DNA of 64,000 nt from Mogibacterium sp. (GTDB lineage: Bacteria > Bacillota > Clostridia > Peptostreptococcales > Anaerovoracaceae): contig JAFWGQ010000069.1 of NCBI GenBank assembly GCA_017512365.1, positions 1 to 64,000 on the forward strand, read 5' to 3'. The notes below the pieces were generated by a model. It was given only the letters and a program-made list of their open reading frames with translations, had not been told where the DNA came from and did not search any database. The position numbers were made by a program, and so were the translations under genes. Positions 16,974-25,952 of the stretch are shown one piece after another. The first letter of the stretch is position 1. Each line of letters starts with the position of its first letter.

Positions 16974-18146
16974 TTGTCTGAATACTTTTTGCACTATGCT
17001 GAATCGAATATATGCTGCGCCGTGATATTCGGCATCATGCTGGCCCACGATCTCATGAGCGTCGACCGGCAGGAGAAGCAGATCAAATTCGACCGCGTTC
17101 TTGCCGCGTTCATCGCTTATTTTATTTCAGACGTTTTCTGGGCGGCAGTCATTACCGGCACTGTCCCTAAAACGATCCTCACCTCCTCCCTGACCAATAT
17201 TTCGAATCTCGTCCTGATGATCCTTATAACATACTGCTGGCTCAACTATGCCATGGCCGTGCTGCAGTCACCGAACCGGAACCGGCCTCTCAATAAATTC
17301 GCGGTGCTCTTCCCGATGCTCATAAGCTTCATCGTCGTGATGATCATCTTCTTCATCGACCCGCTGCTGCTCATCGACAAGGACCTCAATTCGACAGATC
17401 TTTACGATCTGTTCCAGGTCACCATACCTGACATCTACATCATCGCAGTGCTTATCTATGCCGTTAAAAAAGCCCGGTCTGTCGACTCTCCTTCCGAAAA
17501 GAGGACTTACCTTGCTCTCGGGATCGTTCCCGTCAGCATGATCCTGATCGGCGGGCTCCAGGCCTTTGTCATGCCGCAGAGTTCGATCTTCTGTCTGGGC
17601 TGCACCATAGTGATGGTGCTGTTTTACATCGAATCCATGGAGAGCCGGATATCCCTGGACCCTCTCACCGGGCTCAACAACCGCAGCCAGCTCCGCAGGT
17701 ATGTTTCGCAGGACAATACTCTCTTCAGGGAGGGTCTCGATACTTACATGATGATGCTCGACATAAACGATTTCAAAAGGATCAACGATACATACGGCCA
17801 CGCCGAAGGCGACCACGCTCTGATGATAATGGCGAACGCCCTCAGGAGGTCCGTCAGCGCGATGGATTTCCACGCCTTCATCGCCAGATACGGCGGCGAT
17901 GAGTTCACCATCATAGCTCACACAAACAGCAGCACCGGCCTTGACGCTCTTGCCGAAAAGATAAGGACCTCTCTCGAGGAGGAATGCGCGGCCGTGAAAG
18001 TTCCGTATACCGTGACCGCCGGCATAGGCTGGTCGAAGCTCTCACGCGGGAACGACAGCGTGGCGGACTGCATGAAGCGCGCCGACCGCATGCTCTATAT
18101 CAACAAGAAAGAGATAAAGTCCGGCGAAGCGATACAGGCGTCCTGA
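16974..18146 (+). CDS. Membrane diguanylate cyclase (GGDEF), first of a tandem pair (390 aa)
   Basis: Would make cyclic di-GMP from two GTP at the membrane. The TTG at 16974 is chosen as start: it gives MSEYFLHYAESN, aligning with MSQYFIYYTESQ of the neighbour and placing GGDEF at residue 307 in both proteins. The ribosome site AAGGAG is rather far (13 nt). Residues 1-200 hold about six to seven membrane segments resembling a small-ligand sensor. Residues about 225-385 form the cyclase domain with DPLTGLNNRSQL and RYGGDEF. The RxxD inhibitory site usually five residues before GGDEF is absent. Signal unknown. Confidence 0.88.
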   Translation: MSEYFLHYAESNICCAVIFGIMLAHDLMSVDRQEKQIKFDRVLAAFIAYFISDVFWAAVITGTVPKTILTSSLTNISNLVLMILITYCWLNYAMAVLQSPNRNRPLNKFAVLFPMLISFIVVMIIFFIDPLLLIDKDLNSTDLYDLFQVTIPDIYIIAVLIYAVKKARSVDSPSEKRTYLALGIVPVSMILIGGLQAFVMPQSSIFCLGCTIVMVLFYIESMESRISLDPLTGLNNRSQLRRYVSQDNTLFREGLDTYMMMLDINDFKRINDTYGHAEGDHALMIMANALRRSVSAMDFHAFIARYGGDEFTIIAHTNSSTGLDALAEKIRTSLEEECAAVKVPYTVTAGIGWSKLSRGNDSVADCMKRADRMLYINKKEIKSGEAIQAS

Positions 18147-18169
18147 CAGCAGGCAGCAGAGGAGCACAG

Positions 18170-19327
18170 ATGTCTCAATATTTTATTTACTACACCGAAT
18201 CTCAGATAGTATGCCTGATCATATTCAGCATCATACTTCTCCACGACCTTTCGAGGATCGACCGTCAGGAGAAGCAGATCAGGTTCGACTACGCGCTGTT
18301 TTCCTTTATGCTGTACTTCATTTCGGATACCTTCTGGGCCGCCATAATATCCGGCGTCATCCCGAAGACGACAGTCAGCGCGACCATAGCCAACTATTTC
18401 AACAACTTCTTCATGGCGCTGATCACTTATAACTGGTTCATGTACGTGCTGTCGGTAGAGAAAGTAGGCAAAAAGTACAGTCCGAGGCAGAAGCTCCTGT
18501 TCGCGCTTCCTCTCATCGCTTCGGCTGTCGTATCCTTTGCTCTCTACGGACTTCGGCCCGATCTTATGTTCGGCCCGGACCTCAGCACCACAGCCGTGTC
18601 GACTCTGATGCTTGTGCTGGTGCCTATCATATACATCGTTGCGATACTGATATATACCGTCAGAAAAGCTGCAGAAGCGAAGACACGCGAGGAGCGGTAC
18701 ACGCACATCCGTCTGGGAGCTCTGCCGCTTGCCATCGTGTTCGGAGGTCTTCTTCAGGTGATAATGCTTGAATCCGTTCCGATCTTCTGCTTCAGCTGCT
18801 CTGTCGTCATGATAGTATTCTACATACAGTCGATAGAAAGCCAGGTCTCCCTGGACCCGCTGACAGGGCTCAACAACAGGGGCCAGCTGCAGCGCTATGT
18901 CCAGCAGAGCAGCACCCTCTTCAGGGAAGGCCTGAAGACCTTTGTCGCCATGATCGATGTCAACGACTTCAAGCGCATCAACGATGGATACGGCCACGCG
19001 GAAGGCGACCGCGCGCTGGTCATCATCGCCGACTCTCTCAGACAGGCCGCGGGCGAGGTCGGGTTCCCCGTCTTTATCTCAAGATACGGCGGGGATGAAT
19101 TCGTGATCATCATGCACTGCAGGGAAGCTGACGCGCCGGAAAGGCTTAGGGACAGCATCCGCGCCGGGATAAAGGAGAACTCGGAAAAGGCCGGCATAAC
19201 GTACACGATCTCCGTGGCCTTCGGATGTGACGAGCTCAGTCCGCGCGGGGAATCCTTCGACGACTGCCTGAGACGCGCCGACGAGAAGTCGTATAAAGAC
19301 AAAGAGCTCCAGAAGGGGCTCCGTTGA
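18170..19327 (+). CDS. Membrane diguanylate cyclase (GGDEF), second of a tandem pair (385 aa)
   Basis: Clear paralogue of the preceding gene, with the same layout: LSRIDRQEKQIRFDY after the first span, six to seven membrane segments to about residue 200, DPLTGLNNRGQLQRYV, and RYGGDEF at residue 307. No RxxD inhibitory site precedes GGDEF. The ATG at 18170 follows GAGGAG; 23 bp separate it from the first gene, so the two are co-transcribed. Tandem duplication with divergence in the sensory region suggests different input signals feeding one second messenger. Confidence 0.9.
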   Translation: MSQYFIYYTESQIVCLIIFSIILLHDLSRIDRQEKQIRFDYALFSFMLYFISDTFWAAIISGVIPKTTVSATIANYFNNFFMALITYNWFMYVLSVEKVGKKYSPRQKLLFALPLIASAVVSFALYGLRPDLMFGPDLSTTAVSTLMLVLVPIIYIVAILIYTVRKAAEAKTREERYTHIRLGALPLAIVFGGLLQVIMLESVPIFCFSCSVVMIVFYIQSIESQVSLDPLTGLNNRGQLQRYVQQSSTLFREGLKTFVAMIDVNDFKRINDGYGHAEGDRALVIIADSLRQAAGEVGFPVFISRYGGDEFVIIMHCREADAPERLRDSIRAGIKENSEKAGITYTISVAFGCDELSPRGESFDDCLRRADEKSYKDKELQKGLR

Positions 19328-19365
19328 ACATTTTTTAAAGCCATACGATAGCTGCCCATCACAAA

Positions 19366-19390
19366 AGCCGCCCGTTAAGGACGGCTCTTC
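19366..19390. terminator. Bidirectional terminator between GGDEF pair and lpdA
   Basis: AGCCGCCC and GGACGGCT form a stem with one mismatch and a GTTAA loop (19366-19386). On the minus strand TTTTGT follows, so it mainly serves lpdA; on the plus strand the tail is cTTcTT. Confidence 0.65.
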
Positions 19391-19413
19391 TTATGTCTTT
19401 TCCGCTTCGCTGC

Positions 19414-20790
19414 CTAGAGGCGGGCCGCCTCCATGATGGCTTCTGCGAACGACGGATGCGGGTGGATGATGTTCGCGACTTCCTCGAGCATCATGCCTCT
19501 TCCTATCGCTACCGAGAGCTCTCCGATAAGGTCGGACGCTCTGCCGCAGAGCAGGTGCGCTCCGATCAGCACGTGGTCGTCCGCTCTCGCGACGAGCTTG
19601 ACGAAGCCCCTGTCGAGTCCCGCGATGACGGTCTTGCCGTTCGCCGACATCGGGTATTTCTTTGTGACCACTTCGATGCCCGCTTCCTTAGCTTCTTCCG
19701 CCGTCATTCCGACTACGGCGATCTCAGGGTCCGTGTAGATGCAGCTCGGGACGGTTCCCATGTTGATGGTGGCCTTGCAGCCGTTCATCATCGCCACAGC
19801 GTTTCTTCCTTCAGCGGATGCCACGTGAGCGAGCTGGATGCCGCCGTTGCAGTCGCCGATCGCGTATACTCCCTTCATCGGCGTCTCGTATTTGTCGTCG
19901 ACCTTGATGAAGCCCTTTTCATCCGTGAGGTCCGGATATTTCCTGAGGAGCTCGTCGCTGAATACTCCGGCCGTGTTAGGTCTTCTGCCGACGCACATCA
20001 GCACCTTGTCTGCTTTGACCGTGATCTCTTCGCCCTTTTTGTTTTTGAGAGTGACCGCAAGCTTGTCGCCGTCCTTCTCTATCTTCTGTACAGGCGATGC
20101 GACATGCACGTCGACGCCCTTCTTTTCGAGAGTCATCTTGATGCTGCGTCCGATCTCCTTGTCGATCAGCGGCAGCAGTCTGTCGAGTCCCTCGATCACC
20201 GTCACGTGGTCTCCGAGGTCCGCATAGATCGTCGCGAACTCGATGCCGATGACGCCTCCGCCGATGATGACGAATTCAGGAATCTCAGCTCCGCCCATGT
20301 CGATCAGCTCGGTGCTGTCGATGACGCCCGGCAGATCGTGTCCCGGGATCGGCGGCGTGAAAGGCTTCGAGCCTGTCGCCACGAGTATCCTCTCCGCGGT
20401 GATCTCCATGCCGTCCACCATGACAGTGTGATCGGCGATGATCCTGGCTTCGCCTCTGACGAGATCTATCTTTTTCTTGATCAGCAGTCCCTGGATGCCG
20501 TTTCTGAGAGTGTCGAGGACCTCGTCCTTGCGCTCTCCGATGCGCCTGCGGTTGGCCCTGAGCCCTTCGACCTCAACGCCCACATCAGCGCCGTTCCTGG
20601 CGTCTCTGTATACATCCGAAGAATGCATCAGAGCCTTTGTAGGGATGCATCCGCGGTTGAGGCAGGTGCCGCCTACCTTGTCCTTCTCGACGACCGCTAC
20701 TCTCATGCCGAGCTCCTGCGCGTAAAACGCCGCCTCATAGCCGCCCGGGCCCGCTCCGATTATCAGAAGATCGTATTTGTAATCACTCAT
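19414..20790 (-). CDS. Dihydrolipoyl dehydrogenase (L protein / E3)
   Basis: Flavoprotein that reoxidises the dihydrolipoyl group of GcvH, passing electrons to NAD. N-terminal FAD motif IIGAGPGGYEAAF; redox disulfide in GGTCLNRGCIPTK near residues 41-46; NAD motif IIGGGVIGIEFA near residue 175; C-terminal catalytic pair in HPHPSFAEA. 458 residues, with no fused lipoyl domain. Placed 141 bp downstream of lplA on the same strand and convergent with the glycine cleavage/GGDEF side, so it most likely serves that complex. Confidence 0.95.
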   Translation of the reverse strand: MSDYKYDLLIIGAGPGGYEAAFYAQELGMRVAVVEKDKVGGTCLNRGCIPTKALMHSSDVYRDARNGADVGVEVEGLRANRRRIGERKDEVLDTLRNGIQGLLIKKKIDLVRGEARIIADHTVMVDGMEITAERILVATGSKPFTPPIPGHDLPGVIDSTELIDMGGAEIPEFVIIGGGVIGIEFATIYADLGDHVTVIEGLDRLLPLIDKEIGRSIKMTLEKKGVDVHVASPVQKIEKDGDKLAVTLKNKKGEEITVKADKVLMCVGRRPNTAGVFSDELLRKYPDLTDEKGFIKVDDKYETPMKGVYAIGDCNGGIQLAHVASAEGRNAVAMMNGCKATINMGTVPSCIYTDPEIAVVGMTAEEAKEAGIEVVTKKYPMSANGKTVIAGLDRGFVKLVARADDHVLIGAHLLCGRASDLIGELSVAIGRGMMLEEVANIIHPHPSFAEAIMEAARL

Positions 20791-20931
20791 TTCCTTACCT
20801 CTCTGTACTGGTATAAAAGGCTTCCGTTAATAATATATCACACTTTGGCCTGCACGCCATGTCAGCAGTGTGAGTTCCTCATAAAATACACGCGCATGAG
20901 CCGAAGCGGACCGTCTCCCGGCTCATTCCGC

Positions 20932-21921
20932 TCATATGGATGCGGCGATGTACTCCAGGAGTTCGCGGGCGCTTTCAGATGCGTCCTCCGGCAGCTCAGC
21001 GCCGAGTATCGCGGCCGCGTCGTACCTGCGGCCTCTGAGCAGGTCCCCGATCATTCCGAAGACCTCCGTCTCGAGAGAGTCCGAATATATCCTGCAGTCC
21101 TTTATGTATTCGCCATTCATGGAGAGCTGTATCTGGGCCTCGCCCCAGCCGAATCTGTGTATGAGTTCCTTTTCGAAAGGGATCTTCGTGCCGAGCCGCC
21201 ACTCCTCCGACGCGTATCTGTCCTTCAGCTCCTGCGGGACCTCCGGCAGATCCGCGTATTCCGCCGCGCTTTTGTATTCCTCCTCTGCCGCTCTGATCAT
21301 CGCATTCTGCATCGCACGTATGAGCTCCGGCAGCGGCGCTCCGGCGAGTTCTCCGCCGAGATGCCCGGCCAGGTTGGTCACTCTTGACCTTACCGACTCC
21401 ACGCCCTTGGATCTGAGCTTTGATTCCGGCACGTTCAGATACTTCGTGAGATCGTCTCCCCTGACGTCGATCATGATGGTGCCGTGGTGGTAGTTGTATG
21501 TGTGCGACGAGAAATACGCGTGGCCCGAGAACTTCCTGCCGCCGACTGTCAGGTCGTTCCGGCCGGTCTTTTCTGCGTCGATCCCCAGAAGCCTGCAGGC
21601 GCGGAGTATGACATCCGTCTGCCGCTGTATGTCGAAGAGGCCGTCCCTCGCGATGAAGGTGAAATTGAGGTTGCCCAGGTCGTGGTAGACCGCACCTCCG
21701 CCTGACATCCTGCGCGCGAGACAGATGCCGTCGCGCTTTATGGCCTCGACGCTGCACTCCCGCCACGGGTTCTGGTTCCTGCCGATGACCACAGTGCGGG
21801 CGTTCTGCCACAGAAACAGCGTCATGACTCCCTCTTCGGCCGTCATCGTGAGGTATTCCTCCGTCGCGAGATTGATGTAGGGATCCGTGTTGTCCGTTCT
21901 TATCACTCTCAGTCCGCTCAT
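20932..21921 (-). CDS. Lipoate-protein ligase A
   Basis: Attaches salvaged lipoate to lysines such as GcvH Lys63 through a lipoyl-AMP intermediate. The start is the ATG at 21921, which follows AAAGGGA; the frame stays open upstream only because of an A/G-rich repeat. Signatures: INLATEEYLT near the start, RRMSGGGAVYHDLGNLNFTF near residue 75 and GRKFSGHAY near residue 137 with the substrate-binding lysine. The C-terminal accessory domain (about residues 245-329) is present, as in two-domain LplA. 329 residues. Upstream of lpdA in the same direction. Confidence 0.93.
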   Translation of the reverse strand: MSGLRVIRTDNTDPYINLATEEYLTMTAEEGVMTLFLWQNARTVVIGRNQNPWRECSVEAIKRDGICLARRMSGGGAVYHDLGNLNFTFIARDGLFDIQRQTDVILRACRLLGIDAEKTGRNDLTVGGRKFSGHAYFSSHTYNYHHGTIMIDVRGDDLTKYLNVPESKLRSKGVESVRSRVTNLAGHLGGELAGAPLPELIRAMQNAMIRAAEEEYKSAAEYADLPEVPQELKDRYASEEWRLGTKIPFEKELIHRFGWGEAQIQLSMNGEYIKDCRIYSDSLETEVFGMIGDLLRGRRYDAAAILGAELPEDASESARELLEYIAASI

Positions 21922-21930
21922 GTCCCTTTT

Positions 21931-21981
21931 TTTGCGTTTCCTTCCTTTTTTTGCGTTTTTCTGCGTTTTCTTGCGTTTTCT
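21931..21981. repeat. Short repeats in the lplA leader
   Basis: Four units of the form T-rich plus TGCGTTTT, the last three at a 10-bp period. On the minus strand the leader reads as GAAAACGCA repeats and contains two purine-rich ribosome-site-like patches, the nearer being the one used. Confidence 0.6.
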
Positions 21982-22006
21982 GTCCGGTCCGCATCCTGAT
22001 CGCGGC

Positions 22007-22035
22007 AAAAAAACTGCCGCCTGTAACAGCGGCAG
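22007..22035 (-). terminator. Terminator after the DUF937 gene
   Basis: On the minus strand CTGCCGC pairs with GCGGCAG around an 8-nt loop and is followed by TTTTTTT. Confidence 0.85.
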
Positions 22036-22050
22036 CCGCGTTGTCATCGC

Positions 22051-22566
22051 CTATTTAATGAGCAGGTTCGCGATCTTGATCACATCGCCGATATCCACGT
22101 TCTCGAGCAGATTGCCCACGATGCCGGACATGTCGCCGGAACCGCTCTTCGCAGTCTCTGTCTTTGCTTCCTTGCCCATCTGCGACATCAGAAGAGGCGC
22201 GACGATAGCCATGATCTTGAGTATGGTCTTCACATCGAGACCGCTCTTCTTTCCGGCCTTCGCGGCGACATCCTCGGTCTTGCTGCCGAGCAGATGATTT
22301 ACGATCTTGGCGCCGTCATCCGTGTCGACGTTCTTAAGGAACTTCTTTACGTCCTTAGGATCGTTCTTTCCGTGGTCGTCCAGAGCCTTGAGGAAGCCAT
22401 CCTTTGTCTCCTTGCTCTTTGCCTGGCTCTGCATTCCCTTGAGAAGCAGCGGCAGCACGACGTTCAGCGCTTTGCCGGCATCCTCTTCCGGTACGTCTAT
22501 CATCTTGCTTACCTGCTCAAGAGCTCCCGCCTTGATCGCAGCTTCGATCACTTTGTTCATATCCAT
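22051..22566 (-). CDS. DUF937 family protein (171 aa)
   Basis: Start at 22566, 9 nt after AAGGAGG. All-helical, with repeats of the DUF937 type: hydrophobic LLLKGMQSQ and APLLMSQMGKEA segments separated by Lys/Asp-rich loops, ending in DIGDVIKIANLLIK. The central GLDVKTILKIMAIVAPLLM segment is hydrophobic enough to touch a membrane but is probably a buried helix. The molecular role is unknown. Own terminator downstream; no clear partner among its neighbours. Confidence 0.8.
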   Translation of the reverse strand: MDMNKVIEAAIKAGALEQVSKMIDVPEEDAGKALNVVLPLLLKGMQSQAKSKETKDGFLKALDDHGKNDPKDVKKFLKNVDTDDGAKIVNHLLGSKTEDVAAKAGKKSGLDVKTILKIMAIVAPLLMSQMGKEAKTETAKSGSGDMSGIVGNLLENVDIGDVIKIANLLIK

Positions 22567-22699
22567 ATGCAACGTCCTCCTTGATCTCTCCACCGCGCAT
22601 TTCCGGCGCAGTTCTCCGTTTGTTCGTACACTGAAATTTTAACTGTTCGATGCCTTTTGTGTCAATATTTCCGCTCAAAGCGGCCTGCCTGCAAAGCCC

Positions 22700-23155
22700 C
22701 TATTTTACTGCGACTCCGCACTCGCGTTCCATGATCTTTGCGAACGACCTGACGCAGCAGTGCACGATGCCCGTGCAGTACTTCTTGCGCTCCGGATCCG
22801 TGAACTCATAGTCCGCGATCAGCTCGGGGCATATGCTGCTGACGTATTCCTTCGCCACGTCCTCGTTGAGCTCCCTTACAAGATCGATGCACTTTTTGTA
22901 CGCCGGGTCGCCCTTGACCGTGCGGCCGAAGACCTTGCCGAGGCACATCGTGGCGCCGGCGACCGCTCCGCACACATTGCCTCCGTCGCCGAATCCGTAC
23001 GGGAAGCCCGTCGAAAGAGCTATGGCTTCCTCGCCTATGCCGAGCTCATAATGCCTGTTCAGCACCTCGAGCACCGATTCAGAGCACATGAAGCCCGTCG
23101 TGAAATTCTCCGTCGCGTCCGCGAGCATCTTTTCGAGATTTACTTCCTTTACCAT
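22700..23155 (-). CDS. C_GCAxxG_C_C family protein (151 aa)
   Basis: Start at 23155 behind AGGGG. The name-giving cysteine pattern is visible: FMCSESV near residue 24, NVCGAVAGATMCLG near residue 62, then cysteines in YKKCIDLV, SSICPEL, YCTGIVHCC and RECGVA. Family members are assumed to bind a metal or iron-sulfur cluster or to act in redox reactions; they are sometimes annotated as putative redox proteins and are often linked to anaerobe metabolism. Soluble, no signal peptide. It lies 114 bp downstream of prmA in the same direction. Confidence 0.85.
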   Translation of the reverse strand: MVKEVNLEKMLADATENFTTGFMCSESVLEVLNRHYELGIGEEAIALSTGFPYGFGDGGNVCGAVAGATMCLGKVFGRTVKGDPAYKKCIDLVRELNEDVAKEYVSSICPELIADYEFTDPERKKYCTGIVHCCVRSFAKIMERECGVAVK

Positions 23156-23269
23156 CGTTCCCCTCTCAATCCTCTTCATCAGCTGTAATGGTTTCCGCAT
23201 CATCGATAATTCATGCAAAATGATTTTACCACCCGGCCGGACTTTTGTCGCCTGTCTCATGAAGCTGTC

Positions 23270-24259
23270 TCATCTGCGGCGGGCAGCGATCGCGCGCCAT
23301 TCCCCGTCGTGCAGGACCTCCGTTATTTCGAAGCCGGCATCGCGTATCGCTTCCGAGACGGTCTCTTCCTTTATGTCCAGTATGCCCGAAGTGATGTATA
23401 TGCCGCCCGGCTCCAGAAGCGCGGCAGCGGCCGGCGAGAGTCTCATGACGAGGTCGGCCATGAGGTTCGCGACGATGATGTCGGGCGAAAAATCCTCCAG
23501 GCCTTCGGCGAGGTCGCCTTTCGCGATCGCGACCGTGCCGCCGAGGCCGTTCTTTTCGACGTTTTCCGAGGCGACACGGACTGCCTCGCTGTCGATGTCT
23601 ATGCCGAGGCAGCTGTCCGCGCCAAGGAGCGCGGCCGCGATCGACAGGATACCCGTGCCCGTCCCTACGTCCAGCACCTTTACGCCCGCGCTGCCCGTCA
23701 GACCGTCAGCTCCGTCCCGCCTTCTCTTTTCCGCGATGGCTTTTTCCAGCGCCTTCACGCACATGGAAGTAGTCCCGTGCAGGCCGCTTCCGAATGCCAT
23801 TCCCGGATCCATCTCGATGACGAGGTCTTCCGGCTCAGGCGAATAGTCCTCCCAGCCGGGTCTAACGACTATCCTTTCGCCTATCCTGACCGGTTTGAAG
23901 TGCTCCTGCCATTTATACAGCCACTCGCTGTCATCGCCGGTCTCGCGCACACTCATCAGGGCTCCGCTCCCGCTGTTCGCTTCGCTGAACCGCTTCACGG
24001 CATCTGCCGCCCTTTCGCATCCGCGGCGCCCCTCTTCATCATCAGGAAAATACAGCGTGATGACCGGATCCCTGTCCGCTTCGGCGGCCAGATCCTCGTT
24101 TATATAGTCATACTTGTACCACTCCGGATGCTCTTCTATCTCGAGAAAGTCCGCAGGATCGTCTATCTGCATCGAATCGAAGCCCGCTCCGATCAGGGCG
24201 GCCTCCATTCCTTCCAGGTATTCTCTTTTTACGCTTATCGCAAGTTCCCTGTATCTCAT
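23270..24259 (-). CDS. Ribosomal protein L11 methyltransferase
   Basis: PrmA trimethylates ribosomal protein L11 using S-adenosylmethionine. Start set at the ATG at 24259, giving MRYRELAISVK, the usual N-terminus, though the ribosome site is poor. N-terminal substrate domain to about residue 120; linker; then the Rossmann domain with VIEMDPGMAFGSGLHGTT, the SAM motif VLDVGTGTGILSIAAALLGA and the catalytic-domain motif IIVANLMADLV. 329 residues, slightly longer than the usual 295-315 because of an acidic insert near residue 70 (FPDDEEGRRG). Cytosolic. Confidence 0.93.
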   Translation of the reverse strand: MRYRELAISVKREYLEGMEAALIGAGFDSMQIDDPADFLEIEEHPEWYKYDYINEDLAAEADRDPVITLYFPDDEEGRRGCERAADAVKRFSEANSGSGALMSVRETGDDSEWLYKWQEHFKPVRIGERIVVRPGWEDYSPEPEDLVIEMDPGMAFGSGLHGTTSMCVKALEKAIAEKRRRDGADGLTGSAGVKVLDVGTGTGILSIAAALLGADSCLGIDIDSEAVRVASENVEKNGLGGTVAIAKGDLAEGLEDFSPDIIVANLMADLVMRLSPAAAALLEPGGIYITSGILDIKEETVSEAIRDAGFEITEVLHDGEWRAIAARRR

Positions 24260-24315
24260 ACAGTTCAAGGATACACAAAGACGCTGCGTAAAACAACGTC
24301 TCATACAGCAAAGCA

Positions 24316-24335
24316 CGGGACCCTTCCGGGCCCCG
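24316..24335 (-). terminator. Possible weak terminator before prmA
   Basis: CGGGACCC pairs with GGGCCCCG around TTCC with one mismatch; on the minus strand the tail is TGCTTTG, so termination would be inefficient. Confidence 0.4.
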
Positions 24336-24359
24336 CGCAATGCAGTATGCTGGTTTTTC

Positions 24360-24890
24360 CTATTCCGCCATGCAGTCGTATGTGCATTCGCCGTCGCTGA
24401 AAGTCATCAGCGCGTTCACAGGATGGACGTCGTTCAGGATCTCCGCATCGAAGCTCCATCCGGCGAGGCCGTTGTCTTCGAGGATCTCCATTCCCTCGAG
24501 CGAAGCTCTGTCTCCGAGTTCGCGCACCCTGTTCCACTCTTCAGCGTTCCCTTCCTTTGCCGCTGCAGCCGCTCCGTCAGCGAGCATCAGATAGACGATG
24601 CGGTGGTTTGCGTAATCCGCTCTTACGCTGCAGATCACATTCTCATCAGTCATGCAGTTGCTGATCACCGTCTTGACGTTCTGTACTTCAGCGATCTCGC
24701 TTTCCGAAGCATCGCCCGGATCTTCCGTGATATCCGTCGCCGCAATGCCCATGGCTTCACCGTCCAGGCTGCTCAGGTCCATGGCGTTGATCTCATGGAA
24801 CATCCTGAAGCAGAAGCCGAACACCAGCAGGAACATTATCGCAACAGCAGTGAATACGGTCACATTTACAAATCTCTTTGTCATCTTCAT
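24360..24890 (-). CDS. Membrane-anchored exported protein of unknown function (176 aa)
   Basis: The ATG at 24890 lies 10 nt after AAAGGA; a GTG nine bases earlier would be too close. Residues 10-30 are one membrane span with a short positive N-terminus, so the remaining 145 residues are likely outside. The exported part is mixed alpha/beta with two cysteines near residues 77 and 85 and a final ECTYDCMAE. Not recognised. It is divergent from a TetR regulator at 25104-25676, with about 210 bp between, so it may be the regulated target. Confidence 0.65.
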   Translation of the reverse strand: MKMTKRFVNVTVFTAVAIMFLLVFGFCFRMFHEINAMDLSSLDGEAMGIAATDITEDPGDASESEIAEVQNVKTVISNCMTDENVICSVRADYANHRIVYLMLADGAAAAAKEGNAEEWNRVRELGDRASLEGMEILEDNGLAGWSFDAEILNDVHPVNALMTFSDGECTYDCMAE

Positions 24891-25103
24891 TTCAGCCACA
24901 TCCTTTCATTTCCGGCCCTTAGCGGGTCTTTATTTACAGCGATCAATCTGTTACCATTTGTATGGTCTCAGACTCCGTTTCCTTTTGACAGCCTCATGAT
25001 AGGCCTTCCGGAAGGCGGATGGAACTGATACTTCGGGCTCAGTGCACAGATTTGTGACGGATACGGCAATGTGCCCAAAAAATAAAGAGGGAGACGGATA
25101 CTC

Positions 25104-25676
25104 ATGGCAAACAGCAATATAACCGAACGCGTGATACACGAAGCCTTCGTCGAGCTCCTCAGCAAAAAAGCCCTCGACAGGATCACCGTCAGGGACATCA
25201 CGGAGCAGGCCGGCATCAGCCGCAATACCTTTTATTATCATTATCAGGACATTCCGGCCCTGCTCGAGGACATACTCGAAAAGGACGCCGACCGGGTCAT
25301 CGCGGAATATCCCAGGCTGAACTCGATAGAGGAATGCCTCGGGGCCGCGATGCAGTTCGCCCGCGCCAACAGGCGCATCATAATGCACATATTCAACTCC
25401 GGCAGCAGCACCAACATCGCATCCCTCTGGAGGGTCTGCGAGCATGTCATCACGACGTACGCGGACACCGTGTTCCCGGATGTGCCGATCTCTGACGGGG
25501 ACAGGATGCTCTTCATCAGGTACCACAAATGCGCCTGCTTCGGACTCGTGACCGACTGGATAAATTCCGGCATGAGCGAGGATTACGTGGAGGGCATGCG
25601 CAGGATATGCGAGCTCAAGAAGGGCTCGGCCGAACTCATAATCAAAAATGCAGCCGATAAAAGAGGCCTGCACTGA
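25104..25676 (+). CDS. TetR/AcrR-family regulator (190 aa)
   Basis: Helix-turn-helix in residues 8-55 with ITVRDITEQAGISRNTFYYHY, the classical TetR recognition helix (in parts: ITVRDITEQAGIS, NTFYYHY). The C-terminal helical domain of about 130 residues resembles the TetR_C_8/DhaS-like group. GGGAG lies 10 nt before the ATG. The divergent neighbour is an exported protein; the ligand is unknown. The last codons overlap the terminator stem at 25661-25697. Confidence 0.88.
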   Translation: MANSNITERVIHEAFVELLSKKALDRITVRDITEQAGISRNTFYYHYQDIPALLEDILEKDADRVIAEYPRLNSIEECLGAAMQFARANRRIIMHIFNSGSSTNIASLWRVCEHVITTYADTVFPDVPISDGDRMLFIRYHKCACFGLVTDWINSGMSEDYVEGMRRICELKKGSAELIIKNAADKRGLH

Positions 25677-25697
25677 ATGTGCAGACCTCTTCTCTTT
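25661..25697 (+). terminator. Terminator overlapping the TetR stop codon
   Basis: AAGAGGCCTGCAC pairs with GTGCAGACCTCTT (one mismatch) around TGAAT, which includes the TGA stop; the tail is CTCTTTTC. Confidence 0.75.
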
Positions 25698-25712
25698 TCG
25701 CATGACCGTTAT

Positions 25713-25952
25713 TTAGCCGTATTTCCTCTTCAGTTCCTGGTTGTAGTCCTGTACCTTCTGATATGCCGCCGCGGCTTCTTCGTAAGTCGCCTCTCCGGCC
25801 TCATACGCCTTGTATACCCTGCGGTAATTCTTGACCAGCTCCACATAGCGCATGTTCTCTTCCGTAGTCAGATCATACATGTAGAATCCTGCTGCTACTG
25901 ATCCGAGATCATTGAGATCAAGCGGCTGAAGCCTGTCTCTGGCATCCTTCAT
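25713..25952 (-). CDS. Small helical protein of unknown function (79 aa)
   Basis: Start at 25952 behind AAAGGAG; the frame extends further upstream without a ribosome site. Hydrophilic, helix-rich, with YRRVYKAYEAGEATYEEAAAAY, like short cytosolic helical-hairpin proteins (quoted in parts: YRRVYKAYEAG, ATYEEAAAAY). No signal or cysteine. It lies alone between the TetR and tyrS genes. Not recognised. Confidence 0.6.
   Translation of the reverse strand: MKDARDRLQPLDLNDLGSVAAGFYMYDLTTEENMRYVELVKNYRRVYKAYEAGEATYEEAAAAYQKVQDYNQELKRKYG

Noticed and set aside
19393-21387. A 664-codon open frame on the plus strand opposite lpdA
   Set aside because: It is antisense to clear lpdA and lplA codons, rich in Arg, His and Asp as expected for a GC-rich shadow frame, and has no ribosome site or family pattern.
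24951-25703. A 250-codon minus-strand frame over the TetR gene
   Set aside because: The opposite strand encodes an unmistakable TetR protein with a ribosome site; the minus frame has no recognisable pattern.
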